NCBI RefSeq assembly: GCF_037027585.1
Contig: NZ_JAXCLE010000013.1
Span: 39,813 to 103,812 of the forward strand
Origin: Solibacillus ferritrahens
GTDB lineage: Bacteria > Bacillota > Bacilli > Bacillales_A > Planococcaceae
Direction: 5' to 3'
Length of the DNA: 64,000 nucleotides
The position numbers were made by a program, and so were the translations under genes. The notes under the pieces were generated by a model. The model saw only the letters and a program-made list of their open reading frames with translations, ran no database searches and had not been told where the DNA came from. Positions 9,501-16,986 of this stretch are shown here, piece by piece (position 1 is the first letter of the stretch; every line of letters starts with the position of its first letter).

Positions 9501-9649
9501 ATGGGGCGGTCTCTTTAACACTTTTTCCGAAAGAATACGAGAAAGTCGTTGGTAAATTACAGGAGGATACTTTGCTCTATATTGAAGGGTTTTTCGAACA
9601 TCGCTTTAATAAATCACAAATAAAGATCAAGGAAATTATTATAAAATAA
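6575..9649 (+). CDS. dnaE: DNA polymerase III alpha subunit, DnaE type
   Basis: The 1024-residue protein is somewhat shorter than the roughly 1100 usual for DnaE. Polymerase landmarks are complete: GPGRGSSASSLVAYAL, the catalytic Asp motif LPDIDIDF (about 372-379), YRPGPM, the helix-hairpin-helix region and a C-terminal OB fold (about 925-1000). In low-GC Gram-positives DnaE extends RNA primers before handing over to PolC. The N-terminal PHP domain looks inactivated: the usual HxH is replaced by YPQIRTS, the T-D pair by VNTKLYG and the later Asp by ATHESLF. The GTG start at 6575 has GGAGGG upstream. A strong terminator follows. Confidence 0.93.
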   Translation: MTVYPQIRTSADLLKSTIRLEELIPFLHQQKAKSCAIVNTKLYGLLPFWFEMKRAGIHPVIGLTIQLEWTEEQSLPLVLYAKTNEGYQNLLKISSSIAIRSDQTIPLRWLLAYGKGIVFMIPALDLQGRWLQQTAENTLLEIKNAYSNELYIGISRGSNEGPFERQAVEFAVKNGLPIVATHESLFLKEEDFFSYEVAQAIETGVKLNEAAINNKQESYVLTAEQWQGKFQDEPQWLLQMESLLMSCQVQLTTNDVYMPRFPLQKGDTAEKILQQQVVAGLQRRLKMDSLPSQYLERMNYELDVIQSMGYSDYFLIVADFMRFAREEQILTGPGRGSSASSLVAYALEITQVDPLQYDLLFERFLNPERITLPDIDIDFLDTRRHEVIQYVAKKYGKQYVAQIITFGTLSAKAVARDVARMFNFESETLEMISKLIPNKPGITLQEAYSKSENLREWIAAEPIRQKWFKTSLRLEGLPRNASTHAAGVVLSPVPLVDIVPIEEGHEGIYLTQWPMLEVEQTGLLKIDFLGLRNLTILEQIRKSIQFTHDVRLDFNQIPLNDGKTFELLQHGDTAGIFQLESDGMKNALREIKPTHFLDIVAVNALYRPGPMEFIPLYARRKHKKEQVMMPHPDLTPILEETHGVIIYQEQIMRIANVMAGFSFGQADLLRRAVSKKKRDVLEQQRASFVKGAMAKGYTEQVAEEVYALIVRFADYGFPKSHAVAYSIISYQMAYLKANYPVNFYAALLTNATGNTEKLAQILMEAKARGIEILPPSINRSMRHFKVEGGKIRFSFSAIKGVPQPFLQKLLIAREERQKPFESIFDLAVTMTTANFNRKIIEPLIKAGALDEFGKDRATLLATIEGAQKQADFVRPGGDDLFEGALLAFGKPKYNETSPIPEKIKLQYEKEVLGFYLSDHPIVKVRKHFPEVTATVQTLSQLKENAYVKMIGQVQEMRQLRTKRGELMAFVQLEDEYGAVSLTLFPKEYEKVVGKLQEDTLLYIEGFFEHRFNKSQIKIKEIIIK

Positions 9650-9656
9650 ATAGTAT

Positions 9657-9695
9657 TATAGAGCGTTTCTAATAAAATTAGAAACGCTCTTTTTA
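9657..9695 (+). terminator. Terminator of dnaE
   Basis: A perfect 13-bp stem, GAGCGTTTCTAAT (9661-9673) with its complement (9677-9689), followed by a T run. Confidence 0.93.
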
Positions 9696-9821
9696 TATTA
9701 CTTCATCAAATTTTATCGAAAAAACATAAAAATAGTTATATATTCGCAAATTTTATTATATATAAGATTATAGTTTTATAATTTCCCTTTACAACTTCAA
9801 AAACATTTTGTATCCTTACTG

Positions 9822-9839
9822 TATAAACTGGTCTGACCA
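9822..9839 (+). promoter_or_regulatory. Probable FadR-type operator next to a -10 element
   Basis: TGGTCTGACCA (9829-9839) is a perfect palindrome fitting the TNGTNNNACNA pattern of FadR-subfamily GntR operators. A -10-like TATAAA (9822-9827) lies directly before it, so a bound repressor would cover the transcription start. No good -35 is seen. Its position just ahead of a GntR gene suggests autoregulation. Confidence 0.6.
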
Positions 9840-9882
9840 CTTTTGATAAATTATGAATGTTGGACCCGATGAGGTGAAAAGT

Positions 9883-10515
9883 GTGGAAGAAAAGCCCGCA
9901 AAAAAAATATTCATACAAATTGTAAAGCAATTGCATGATTTAATAGCTGAACAAAATATTCAGGAAGGGCAAAAGCTGCCTTCAGAAAGAGTGTTAAGTG
10001 AACAGCTACAAGTGGGAAGGTCTTCTGTCAGAGAAGCTTTACGTAGTTTGGAATTGCTTGGTTTAATTGAAACAAGACATGGTGGAGGTACTTATTTAGC
10101 CAGCATGAAGCACCATTAATTCGTTGAAATTGTCGGTTCGTTTATTCTGCAGGATGAGAAATCTATAGCTGATGTCCATGCGACAAGACAAATGCACGAA
10201 AAAGAAGCAATTCGTATCATTTGTCAGTCTCCTGTTTTCTGCGCATTACCGATTTGGAAAAGTTTTTTTGTGAAGGTGGAGCTTGGGGAATCATTAAAGA
10301 GAGAAGATATACTTCGAGAATGTATTGTTATTTCCGGGAACCGACTTTCATTAAAAATTTGGCTGCAGCTCCTTGCATTTAGCGACAAGCTGCTCGCGAC
10401 TGATATAACTGCCGAAGAGAAAAGGGAAGTAAAGACTTTACTAGCTTCTATGCAGATGGGGTATTCACAGGAAGCACTTGATGCATACGAAAACTGGATG
10501 GCCATTATAAAATAA
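9883..10515 (+). pseudogene. GntR/FadR-family regulator interrupted by an in-frame TAA
   Basis: One reading frame runs 9853-10515 with a single internal stop, TAA at 10117-10119. I prefer the GTG at 9883 as start (GAGGTG six bases upstream), because the ATG at 9853 lacks a ribosome site. Before the stop is a complete GntR winged helix (FIQIVKQLHDLIAEQ, LPSERVLSEQL, GRSSVREALRSLELLGLIE). After it the same frame continues with FVEIVGSFILQDEKS and a helical effector-binding domain to residue 210. A CAA-to-TAA change would explain this. As read, only an 78-residue DNA-binding fragment is made. It sits 33 bases before accD, so it probably regulates accDA in intact relatives. A sequencing error is the main alternative. 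Confidence 0.75.
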
Positions 10516-10548
10516 ACATTTTTCAAATCAATTCAAAGGGGGATTACG

Positions 10549-11421
10549 ATGTCAATTCGTGATTTATTTACAATTAGCCGCAAAAAAAATACAGATAATA
10601 TAACAAAAAGAGAAGATGAAAAAGCCTTTCCAGAAGGCATCGTTACAAAATGTCCAAAATGCAAAATGATTCATGTAACAAAGGAAATAGAGAAAAACCT
10701 GAAAGTATGTACGAAATGCCAGCATCATTTTAGTTTGACAGCAGAAGAAAGAATTGCATGCTTTCTAGATAAAGGGTCATTTGTGTCAATGGATGATCAT
10801 CTTCAAACGACAAACCCTTTAAATTTCCCTGCTTATGTGGAAAAAATAGAAATCGATAAAAAGAAAACAGGTTTGAATGAAGCAGTTTTAACAGGGGTAG
10901 GAGCATTAAAAGGCATGCAGGTCGTCGTTGCAGTAATGGATTCACATTTCCGTATGGGGTCGATGGGATCTGTTGTAGGAGAAAAAATTACGCGAGCTGT
11001 AGAAAAAGCAACAGAACTTAGAGTGCCATTTATTATTTTTACTGCCAGTGGTGGAGCTCGTATGCAAGAAGGCGTACTTTCCTTGATGCAAATGGCGAAA
11101 ACGAGTGTTGCATTAAAACGTCATAGCGAAGAAGGCTTGCTTTATATTTCTATTATGACGCATCCTACAACAGGAGGTGTTTCTGCAAGTTTCGCATCGA
11201 TTGGGGATTATAATATTGCCGAACCCCAAAGTTTAATTGGCTTTGCAGGGCGTCGTGTCATCGAGCAGACAGTAAGGGAAAAGTTGCCTGATGATTTCCA
11301 AACGGCAGAATTTTTATTGGACCATGGTCAACTTGATGCCATTTTTAATCGATTGGAAATGCGAGATAAAATTGCAACAATTGTGAAGTTACATGTACAA
11401 GGAGGCGTATCCCATGTCTAA
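10549..11421 (+). CDS. accD: Acetyl-CoA carboxylase carboxyltransferase subunit beta
   Basis: The 290 residues match the family. A four-cysteine zinc ribbon (Cys35, 38, 54, 57) precedes the crotonase-like carboxyltransferase core with IFTASGGARMQEG and HPTTGGVSASFAS. With AccA it transfers the carboxyl group from biotin to acetyl-CoA, forming malonyl-CoA, the first step of fatty-acid synthesis in the cytoplasm. An AAGGGGG ribosome site precedes the ATG. The stop overlaps the accA start by eight bases, indicating translational coupling and a 1:1 complex. The interrupted GntR gene lies just upstream in the same direction. Confidence 0.95.
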   Translation: MSIRDLFTISRKKNTDNITKREDEKAFPEGIVTKCPKCKMIHVTKEIEKNLKVCTKCQHHFSLTAEERIACFLDKGSFVSMDDHLQTTNPLNFPAYVEKIEIDKKKTGLNEAVLTGVGALKGMQVVVAVMDSHFRMGSMGSVVGEKITRAVEKATELRVPFIIFTASGGARMQEGVLSLMQMAKTSVALKRHSEEGLLYISIMTHPTTGGVSASFASIGDYNIAEPQSLIGFAGRRVIEQTVREKLPDDFQTAEFLLDHGQLDAIFNRLEMRDKIATIVKLHVQGGVSHV

Positions 11422-12370
11422 ATTAATGGCGTTTGAAGAACCAGTTGTGAAGCTTCGAGAAAAAATTGTGGAGTTAAAAACGATTGCAACAGAAGCGGAA
11501 GTCGATATGAGCGGTGAAATTGAGAAGCTAGAATCGAGATTGCAGGAGTTGGAGAAAAATGTTTATGCGAATATGGAGCCATGGGACCGAGTGCAAGTAG
11601 CCCGACATGCTGAACGCCCGACAACTCTTGAGTATATTGAACGGATATTTGATGATTTCATTGAACTGCATGGGGATCGTACATTTAAGGATGATGCATC
11701 AATTGTTGGGGGGATTGCCTCATTTAATGGGCAGGCAATTACGATTATTGGTCACCAACGCGGAAAAACGACGAAAGAGAATATTCGACGTAATTTTGGT
11801 ATGCCACACCCGGAAGGATATCGTAAAGCATTGCGATTGATGAAGCAAGCGGAGAAATTTAATCGTCCTATTATTTGTTTTATTGATACGAAAGGTGCCT
11901 ACCCAGGGAAAGCAGCTGAGGAGCGCGGTCAAAGTGAAGCTATTGCACGCAACTTATTTGAAATGGCTGGTCTCCGGGTACCGATTATTAGTGTTGTTAT
12001 AGGGGAAGGCGGTAGTGGTGGTGCACTTGCATTAGGCGTAGCGAACCAAATTTTAATGCTTGAAAATGCGACCTACTCAGTTATTTCTCCAGAAGGAGCG
12101 GCATCGATTTTATGGAAAGATGCAAGCTATGCTAAGCAAGCAGCAGAAGCTATGAAAATAACAGCCCTTGATTTAAAGCAGCTTGAAATTATTGATGGCA
12201 TTATTCCGGAAGTTGCCGGAGGAGCGCATAAAGATAAGGAACAGCAAGCTATAATAATGAAAGAATACATTACAAATACTTTAAACGATTTAAATAAAGA
12301 AAGTGCCGAGCAATTAGTGGAGAATCGTTATACAAAATTTAAGAACATCGGTCAATATATTGAACAATAA
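11414..12370 (+). CDS. accA: Acetyl-CoA carboxylase carboxyltransferase subunit alpha
   Basis: I start this at the ATG at 11414 (MSKLMAFEEPVVKL), nine bases after AGGAGGC and overlapping the accD stop. An earlier in-frame start at 11393 lies before that ribosome site. The 318 residues show the AccA core with GHQRGKTTKENIRRNFGMP, FIDTKGAYPGKAAEERGQ and GEGGSGGALALG. The subunit binds carboxybiotin and completes the carboxyltransferase with AccD. A terminator-like hairpin separates it from pfkA, although readthrough is possible. Confidence 0.94.
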   Translation: MSKLMAFEEPVVKLREKIVELKTIATEAEVDMSGEIEKLESRLQELEKNVYANMEPWDRVQVARHAERPTTLEYIERIFDDFIELHGDRTFKDDASIVGGIASFNGQAITIIGHQRGKTTKENIRRNFGMPHPEGYRKALRLMKQAEKFNRPIICFIDTKGAYPGKAAEERGQSEAIARNLFEMAGLRVPIISVVIGEGGSGGALALGVANQILMLENATYSVISPEGAASILWKDASYAKQAAEAMKITALDLKQLEIIDGIIPEVAGGAHKDKEQQAIIMKEYITNTLNDLNKESAEQLVENRYTKFKNIGQYIEQ

Positions 12371-12397
12371 TATTGTTTAACTAATGATTGAAGAGCT

Positions 12398-12431
12398 AAG
12401 AATGCGTGAAAGCGCATTCTTTCGTTATTTT
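12398..12431 (+). terminator. Hairpin after accA
   Basis: A 9-bp stem, AAGAATGCG (12398-12406) with CGCATTCTT (12413-12421), followed by TCGTTATTTT. The T tract is interrupted, so termination may be partial. Confidence 0.65.
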
Positions 12432-12527
12432 CAAATGCTTTACATTTTTGTTTTCTAGAATAGTTACATATAAGTGGGTTTTCTGTTAATGTGAATAGTA
12501 ACAGTCGTAATAGGAGGAAAAGGTAGT

Positions 12528-13487
12528 ATGAAGAAAATTGCGGTTTTAACGAGTGGTGGAGATGCACCTGGGATGAATGCTGCTATTAGGGCAGTTGTTC
12601 GTAAAGCACGTTTTCACGAGGTAGACGTTGTCGGAGTTTATCATGGCTACGAAGGTCTTTATAATGGGAAATTTGAACTTTTAGATATTGGTTCGGTTGG
12701 CGATATTATACAACGAGGCGGTACGAAATTGTACTCTGCACGTTTCCCTGAATTTAAACAGGACGAATTCCAATATAAAGCAATTGAACGTATGAAAGAA
12801 GAAGGTATAGAAGGCTTAGTAGTGATTGGTGGAGATGGTTCTTATCGTGGAGCAATGCAATTAACTGAAAAAGGGTTCCCTTGTGTCGGCATACCTGGAA
12901 CAATAGACAATGACGTACCTGGAACAGAATATACGATTGGCTTTGATACCGCATTGAATACAGTTGTTGATTCAATTGATAAAATTCGTGATACTGCAAC
13001 AAGCCATGAAAATACATTTGTTATTGAAGTAATGGGACGTGATGCGGGCGATATAGCACTGTGGTCAGGTTTAGCAGCAGGCGCCGAATCTATTTTGATT
13101 CCTGAAGAATCATTTGAAATAGAGGATATTGTAATCCGTCTTGAACGAGGGGCAGCTCGCGGCAAGCGACATAGTATAATAATTGTAGCTGAAGGTGTAA
13201 TGAATGGACATAAGCTGGCGAAGCAACTGGAAGAACGTACAGGTGTAAAAATTCGTACATCTGTTTTAGGTCATATACAACGCGGTGGTTCTCCATCTGC
13301 CCGTGATCGTGTGTTAGCAGGAAGATTCGGTGCAAGAGCGGTTGAATTGTTATTGGAAAATAAAGGCGGTAGAGCAGTTGGCGTGAAAAATCATGAAGTT
13401 ATAGATTATGATTTAAGGGAAGCATTTGAAACAAAGCACAAGGCAGATTTAAGTTTGTATTCATTATCAAAAGAACTTTCAATTTAA
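12528..13487 (+). CDS. pfkA: ATP-dependent 6-phosphofructokinase
   Basis: 319 residues, the standard bacterial PfkA length. Motifs include LTSGGDAPGMNAAIRAVVR at the ATP site, GGDGSYRGA, the catalytic PGTIDNDVPGTEYTIGFDTA loop and GHIQRGGSPSA. It phosphorylates fructose 6-phosphate to the 1,6-bisphosphate, the committed step of glycolysis. AGGAGGAAAAGG lies upstream of the ATG. pyk begins 27 bases after the stop, so the two form the usual pfkA-pyk operon, which links allosteric control at both ends of lower glycolysis. Confidence 0.96.
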   Translation: MKKIAVLTSGGDAPGMNAAIRAVVRKARFHEVDVVGVYHGYEGLYNGKFELLDIGSVGDIIQRGGTKLYSARFPEFKQDEFQYKAIERMKEEGIEGLVVIGGDGSYRGAMQLTEKGFPCVGIPGTIDNDVPGTEYTIGFDTALNTVVDSIDKIRDTATSHENTFVIEVMGRDAGDIALWSGLAAGAESILIPEESFEIEDIVIRLERGAARGKRHSIIIVAEGVMNGHKLAKQLEERTGVKIRTSVLGHIQRGGSPSARDRVLAGRFGARAVELLLENKGGRAVGVKNHEVIDYDLREAFETKHKADLSLYSLSKELSI

Positions 13488-13514
13488 AGTGCATAAAATG
13501 GAGATGACAAAACT

Positions 13515-15275
13515 ATGAGAAAAACTAAAATTGTTTGTACAATCGGACCAGCAAGTGAATCACCAGAAATGTTAAATAAGTTAATCGAAGCAGGTATGAA
13601 TGTAGCACGCTTAAACTTTTCACACGGAAACCATGAAGAACACGCTGCTCGTATTGCAGCCATTCGTGATGCGTCAGAACGAATGAAACAACCGGTAGGA
13701 ATATTATTGGATACAAAAGGCCCGGAAATTAGAACACATTCGATGGAAAACGGAGAGTTGCACTTAGTTTCAGGACAAGTTATCGATATTTCAATGACAG
13801 AAGTGTTGGGAAATGAATCACGATTCTCAGTGACTTATGATCAATTAATAGAAGATGTTGACCAAAACGATAAAATTTTATTAGATGACGGTTTAATTGA
13901 ACTGCGCGTGTTGGCTAAAGACTTGGAACAAGGATTAATCCATACAATCGTAGAAAATGCCGGAGTTTTGAAAAATAAAAAAGGTGTTAACGTACCGGGC
14001 GTATCTGTCAAATTACCAGGTATTACGGATAAAGATGCAGCGGATATTCTATTTGGTATTGACCAAGGGATTGATTTTATCGCTGCTTCATTCGTACGTA
14101 CGGCGAAGGATGTTCTGGAAATCCGTGAGTTACTGGAGCAAAACGAAGGAGGTCATATTCAGATCATTCCTAAAATCGAAAACCAAGAAGGTGTAGATAA
14201 TATTGATGAAATTATCGAAGTTTCTGATGGTTTAATGGTAGCTCGTGGAGATCTAGGTGTAGAAATTCCAGCAGAAGAAGTACCACTAGTACAAAAATCA
14301 TTAATTCGTAAATGTAACCAAGTAGGTAAACCTGTAATTACGGCTACCCAAATGCTAGATTCTATGCAACGTAATCCTCGCCCTACTCGTGCTGAAGCGT
14401 CCGATGTTGCGAATGCGATTATGGATGGTACAGATGCAATTATGCTTTCAGGAGAAACGGCTGCCGGTTTATATCCTGTAGAGTCGGTAGCAACGATGAA
14501 CAAAATTGCAAACCGTACAGAAAATGCCCTCGATTACCGAGCAATTGTCGCACAACGTAGTCGTGAAAAAGAAGCGAACATGACAGAAGCAATTTCTCAA
14601 GCTGTTGCCTATACATCGATTAACCTAGGAGTTAAAGCAGTATTAGCCCCAACAGAAAGCGGCAATACAGCTAAAATGATTGCAAAATACCGTCCGGGTG
14701 TATCCATTATTGCTGTGACAAGCCAACCTTCTACAGCTCAGAAATTGACGTTAGTTTGGGGTGTTAAACCAATTTTGACACAACGTGTTTCAACGACAGA
14801 TGAAATTTTGGAGCTTTCGGTAGACGAAGCATTACAATATGAATATGTTAGCCATGGAGATGTTGTTGTTATTACAGCAGGAGTTCCGGTAGGGGAAGCT
14901 GGTACTACAAACTTAATGAAAGTCCATGTGATTGGAGACCTATTGGCTCGTGGGCAAGGCATTGGGAGACATTCTGTAGTCGGTAAGGCAATTGTCGCAA
15001 AAAATGCAGGCGAAGCTTTAACTTATGATACAGAAGGTGCAATCATTGTCACAGTCGGTTCAGATCGTGAAATGATGCCGGCAATAGAAAAATGTGCGGG
15101 TATTATTACTGAAGAAGGCGGCTTAACATCACACGCAGCAGTAGTAGGCTTAAGCTTAGGCATTCCAGTAATTGTTGGGGTGAAAGAAGCTACAACATTA
15201 ATCCGCCATGGTCAGGAAATTACAATGGATGCTGAAACAGGTGTCATTTATAAAGGACATGCAAGCGTTCTGTAA
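13515..15275 (+). CDS. pyk: Pyruvate kinase with C-terminal PEP-utiliser-like domain
   Basis: The 586 residues fit the long Bacillus-type pyruvate kinase. The N-terminal beta/alpha barrel carries CTIGPASESPEML, NFSHGNHEEH, KIENQEGVDNIDEI and MDGTDAIMLSGETAAGLYP. After the regulatory C domain comes an extra domain of about 110 residues with GGLTSHAAVVGLSLGIPVIVG, resembling the phosphohistidine domain of PEP synthase and enzyme I. The enzyme makes pyruvate and ATP from PEP and ADP. It is the second gene of the pfkA operon and ends in a strong terminator. Confidence 0.96.
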   Translation: MRKTKIVCTIGPASESPEMLNKLIEAGMNVARLNFSHGNHEEHAARIAAIRDASERMKQPVGILLDTKGPEIRTHSMENGELHLVSGQVIDISMTEVLGNESRFSVTYDQLIEDVDQNDKILLDDGLIELRVLAKDLEQGLIHTIVENAGVLKNKKGVNVPGVSVKLPGITDKDAADILFGIDQGIDFIAASFVRTAKDVLEIRELLEQNEGGHIQIIPKIENQEGVDNIDEIIEVSDGLMVARGDLGVEIPAEEVPLVQKSLIRKCNQVGKPVITATQMLDSMQRNPRPTRAEASDVANAIMDGTDAIMLSGETAAGLYPVESVATMNKIANRTENALDYRAIVAQRSREKEANMTEAISQAVAYTSINLGVKAVLAPTESGNTAKMIAKYRPGVSIIAVTSQPSTAQKLTLVWGVKPILTQRVSTTDEILELSVDEALQYEYVSHGDVVVITAGVPVGEAGTTNLMKVHVIGDLLARGQGIGRHSVVGKAIVAKNAGEALTYDTEGAIIVTVGSDREMMPAIEKCAGIITEEGGLTSHAAVVGLSLGIPVIVGVKEATTLIRHGQEITMDAETGVIYKGHASVL

Positions 15276-15286
15276 TAAAATGAATG

Positions 15287-15333
15287 AAAGCTACTCTGTT
15301 AAGTGTAAACTTGCAGAAGTAGCTTTTTTTTGA
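15287..15333 (+). terminator. Terminator of the pfkA-pyk operon
   Basis: AAAGCTACT (15287-15295) pairs with AGTAGCTTT (15318-15326), continuing into a run of eight T. Confidence 0.88.
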
Positions 15334-15383
15334 AACTTTTTCACTTTTTAAACGTATTAAATAGAAGAAGAGGGGGCTATTTT

Positions 15384-15773
15384 GTGAGAAAATTTTTATT
15401 TGGATTACTTGCACTCGTAATCGCTGAAATTGCCTTATTTATCGTAATTGGTAAAGCAATCGGTGTTTTATATACTTTACTATTGATCATTTCCACATCT
15501 GTAGTTGGGCTGCTTATTGCAAAACAACGTGGGACAAAATCCGTACAGGATATTCAGAAAAGTTTGCAGCAAGGACAACCTCCTGCTGTTGCAATGATTG
15601 AAACATTCATGATTTTTATTGGTGGAGCTTTATTAGCGTTACCAGGCTTTATTACAGATATTATCGGGTTGTTTTTCGTATTGGGAGTTACACGTAATTT
15701 ATTTAAACCAGTTGTTTTTTACTTTTTACGCAAAAGAATGAAAAAAGGACAGGTTGTCATCTTGCAAAGGTAG
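15384..15773 (+). CDS. fxsA: FxsA family membrane protein
   Basis: The start is best placed at the GTG at 15384, seven to eight bases after AGAAGAGGGGG. An in-frame ATG at 15330 lies inside the preceding terminator. The 129-residue product (VRKFLFGLLALVIAEIALF) has about three transmembrane segments and the FxsA-family stretch FIGGALLALPGFITDIIGL. In Escherichia coli an FxsA protein affects phage F exclusion; its normal role is unknown. The last 17 bases overlap the end of ytvI on the other strand, so the two convergent mRNAs share complementary 3' ends. Confidence 0.85.
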   Translation: MRKFLFGLLALVIAEIALFIVIGKAIGVLYTLLLIISTSVVGLLIAKQRGTKSVQDIQKSLQQGQPPAVAMIETFMIFIGGALLALPGFITDIIGLFFVLGVTRNLFKPVVFYFLRKRMKKGQVVILQR

Positions 15774-16725
15774 GATGTTGCTTTAATTTAATCGCAACCA
15801 TCAAAAGTATTGGGCTGACGATAATTCCATAAAAACCAAATAATAAAACTGAGGCAGCGCTGATTAAAAAGGTGTGGATCATACGTAGATGCAATGTATG
15901 GGACCAAAGCATCGATTCAGTTAGCTGTCTTATTGTTTGTACAATAAAGTAAATGCCTAAAATAGTTGCTCCCATAAGTGGATTGCTGATAATAAAATAA
16001 TAGATGGCGACTGGTATTAAAAAAATACCGATTCCTAAAAAAGGCAAGCAGTCTGCTACAGCAATTAAAAATGCTTTTATAATAAATGATTCAAAATTTA
16101 AAAAGTAAAATGAACCACAAAGAAGCAAAAATGTCATAGTAAATAACTGTAATTCCACAACGATAAAGCTTCCAATAAGCTCCATGCCTTTTTGGAAATA
16201 CCGTGACCAGGCATCCCGATATGCTTTAGGGATATAAGCAAAAAACCATAGCCTGTTTTTATAGCTTTCAAATAAGGCAAAATAAAATGTTACTACGAAT
16301 ATAAAAAATTCAAACAACGATTGAAAACTGTTTTTCAGCATAGTAACAATTAAAAATAAAAATTCATTTAAAAAATTTTGAAGTTTTTCTATGATAAATG
16401 GAAGCAGAGGATGCTTAATATAATTGTCTTCCAAAGATAGAAGTGTTGATTGTATTAGAGGCAGTAAGGTTATGAAGCTATGAATTAGTAACAGGATAAT
16501 CGATACTACTACTGCAAATATAAAAACAGATAAAATAATTACAACAAGAAAAAACGGAAGTTTAAATTGTTCTTTAAAAAAAATGAAAACAGGATATAAT
16601 AAATAAGCAAAAAATAGTCCGAAAATTATAGGCGGTATGAAATAAAAAAGGACAAAATAAAGTAGAAGAATGATAATATTCCTACTTTTTACTAGCAATT
16701 GATTTGTTTTATTTGTATAATCCAC
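15757..16725 (-). CDS. ytvI: AI-2E/permease-family membrane protein YtvI-like
   Basis: I start this at the GTG at 16725 (VDYTNKTNQLL), eight bases after AGGAG. The longer frame from 16734 would begin within the ribosome site. The 322 residues contain about seven to eight hydrophobic segments in the two blocks typical of the AI-2E transporter-like family (PF01594), with PFLGIGIFLIPVAIYYFI and a helical loop around FQKGMELIGSFIV. B. subtilis has ytvI at this locus. Some relatives move small solutes or act as antiporters, but the substrate here is unknown. Codon use is strongly AT-rich compared with the TCA genes beside it. Confidence 0.78.
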   Translation of the reverse strand: MDYTNKTNQLLVKSRNIIILLLYFVLFYFIPPIIFGLFFAYLLYPVFIFFKEQFKLPFFLVVIILSVFIFAVVVSIILLLIHSFITLLPLIQSTLLSLEDNYIKHPLLPFIIEKLQNFLNEFLFLIVTMLKNSFQSLFEFFIFVVTFYFALFESYKNRLWFFAYIPKAYRDAWSRYFQKGMELIGSFIVVELQLFTMTFLLLCGSFYFLNFESFIIKAFLIAVADCLPFLGIGIFLIPVAIYYFIISNPLMGATILGIYFIVQTIRQLTESMLWSHTLHLRMIHTFLISAASVLLFGFYGIIVSPILLMVAIKLKQHPTFAR

Positions 16726-16835
16726 ATATACCACTCCTAAATTATGCCATATATATCTCGTTGTTAACGATAAATTCTCTTTCGGACGCTAAATCTATCA
16801 TCTATGCTATTTTTTCTTAAAATCCGAGTAATTCA

Positions 16836-16864
16836 TTCACAAAGCCGTCAAAATTTATTATAAT
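16836..16864 (+). promoter_or_regulatory. Sigma-A promoter of citZ
   Basis: TTCACA (16836-16841), a 17-bp spacer, then a perfect TATAAT (16859-16864). This is the strongest promoter match in the 260-bp citZ upstream region, and it predicts a start near 16871. Confidence 0.75.
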
Positions 16865-16870
16865 AAAATA

Positions 16871-16884
16871 TGTAAGCGATTTAC
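16871..16884 (+). promoter_or_regulatory. cre-like CcpA site over the predicted citZ start
   Basis: TGTAAGCGATTTAC matches the first 12 of 14 positions of the cre consensus TGWAANCGNTNWCA. It begins exactly at the predicted transcription start. CcpA is known to repress citZ in B. subtilis, so catabolite control here is a reasonable inference. Confidence 0.5.
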
Positions 16885-16986
16885 TTATAGGTTCAACTGA
16901 GCAGAACAATATGAGTGTGCCTCTTTTTAATAGACTGAAAAGAAAGCACTTACAAAATTAATTTATTAAGTGAAGGAGCGATTTTT

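Noticed and set aside
9853..10119. An intact 88-residue GntR protein starting at ATG 9853
   Set aside because: No ribosome site precedes this ATG, and the frame clearly continues past the TAA with the expected effector domain.
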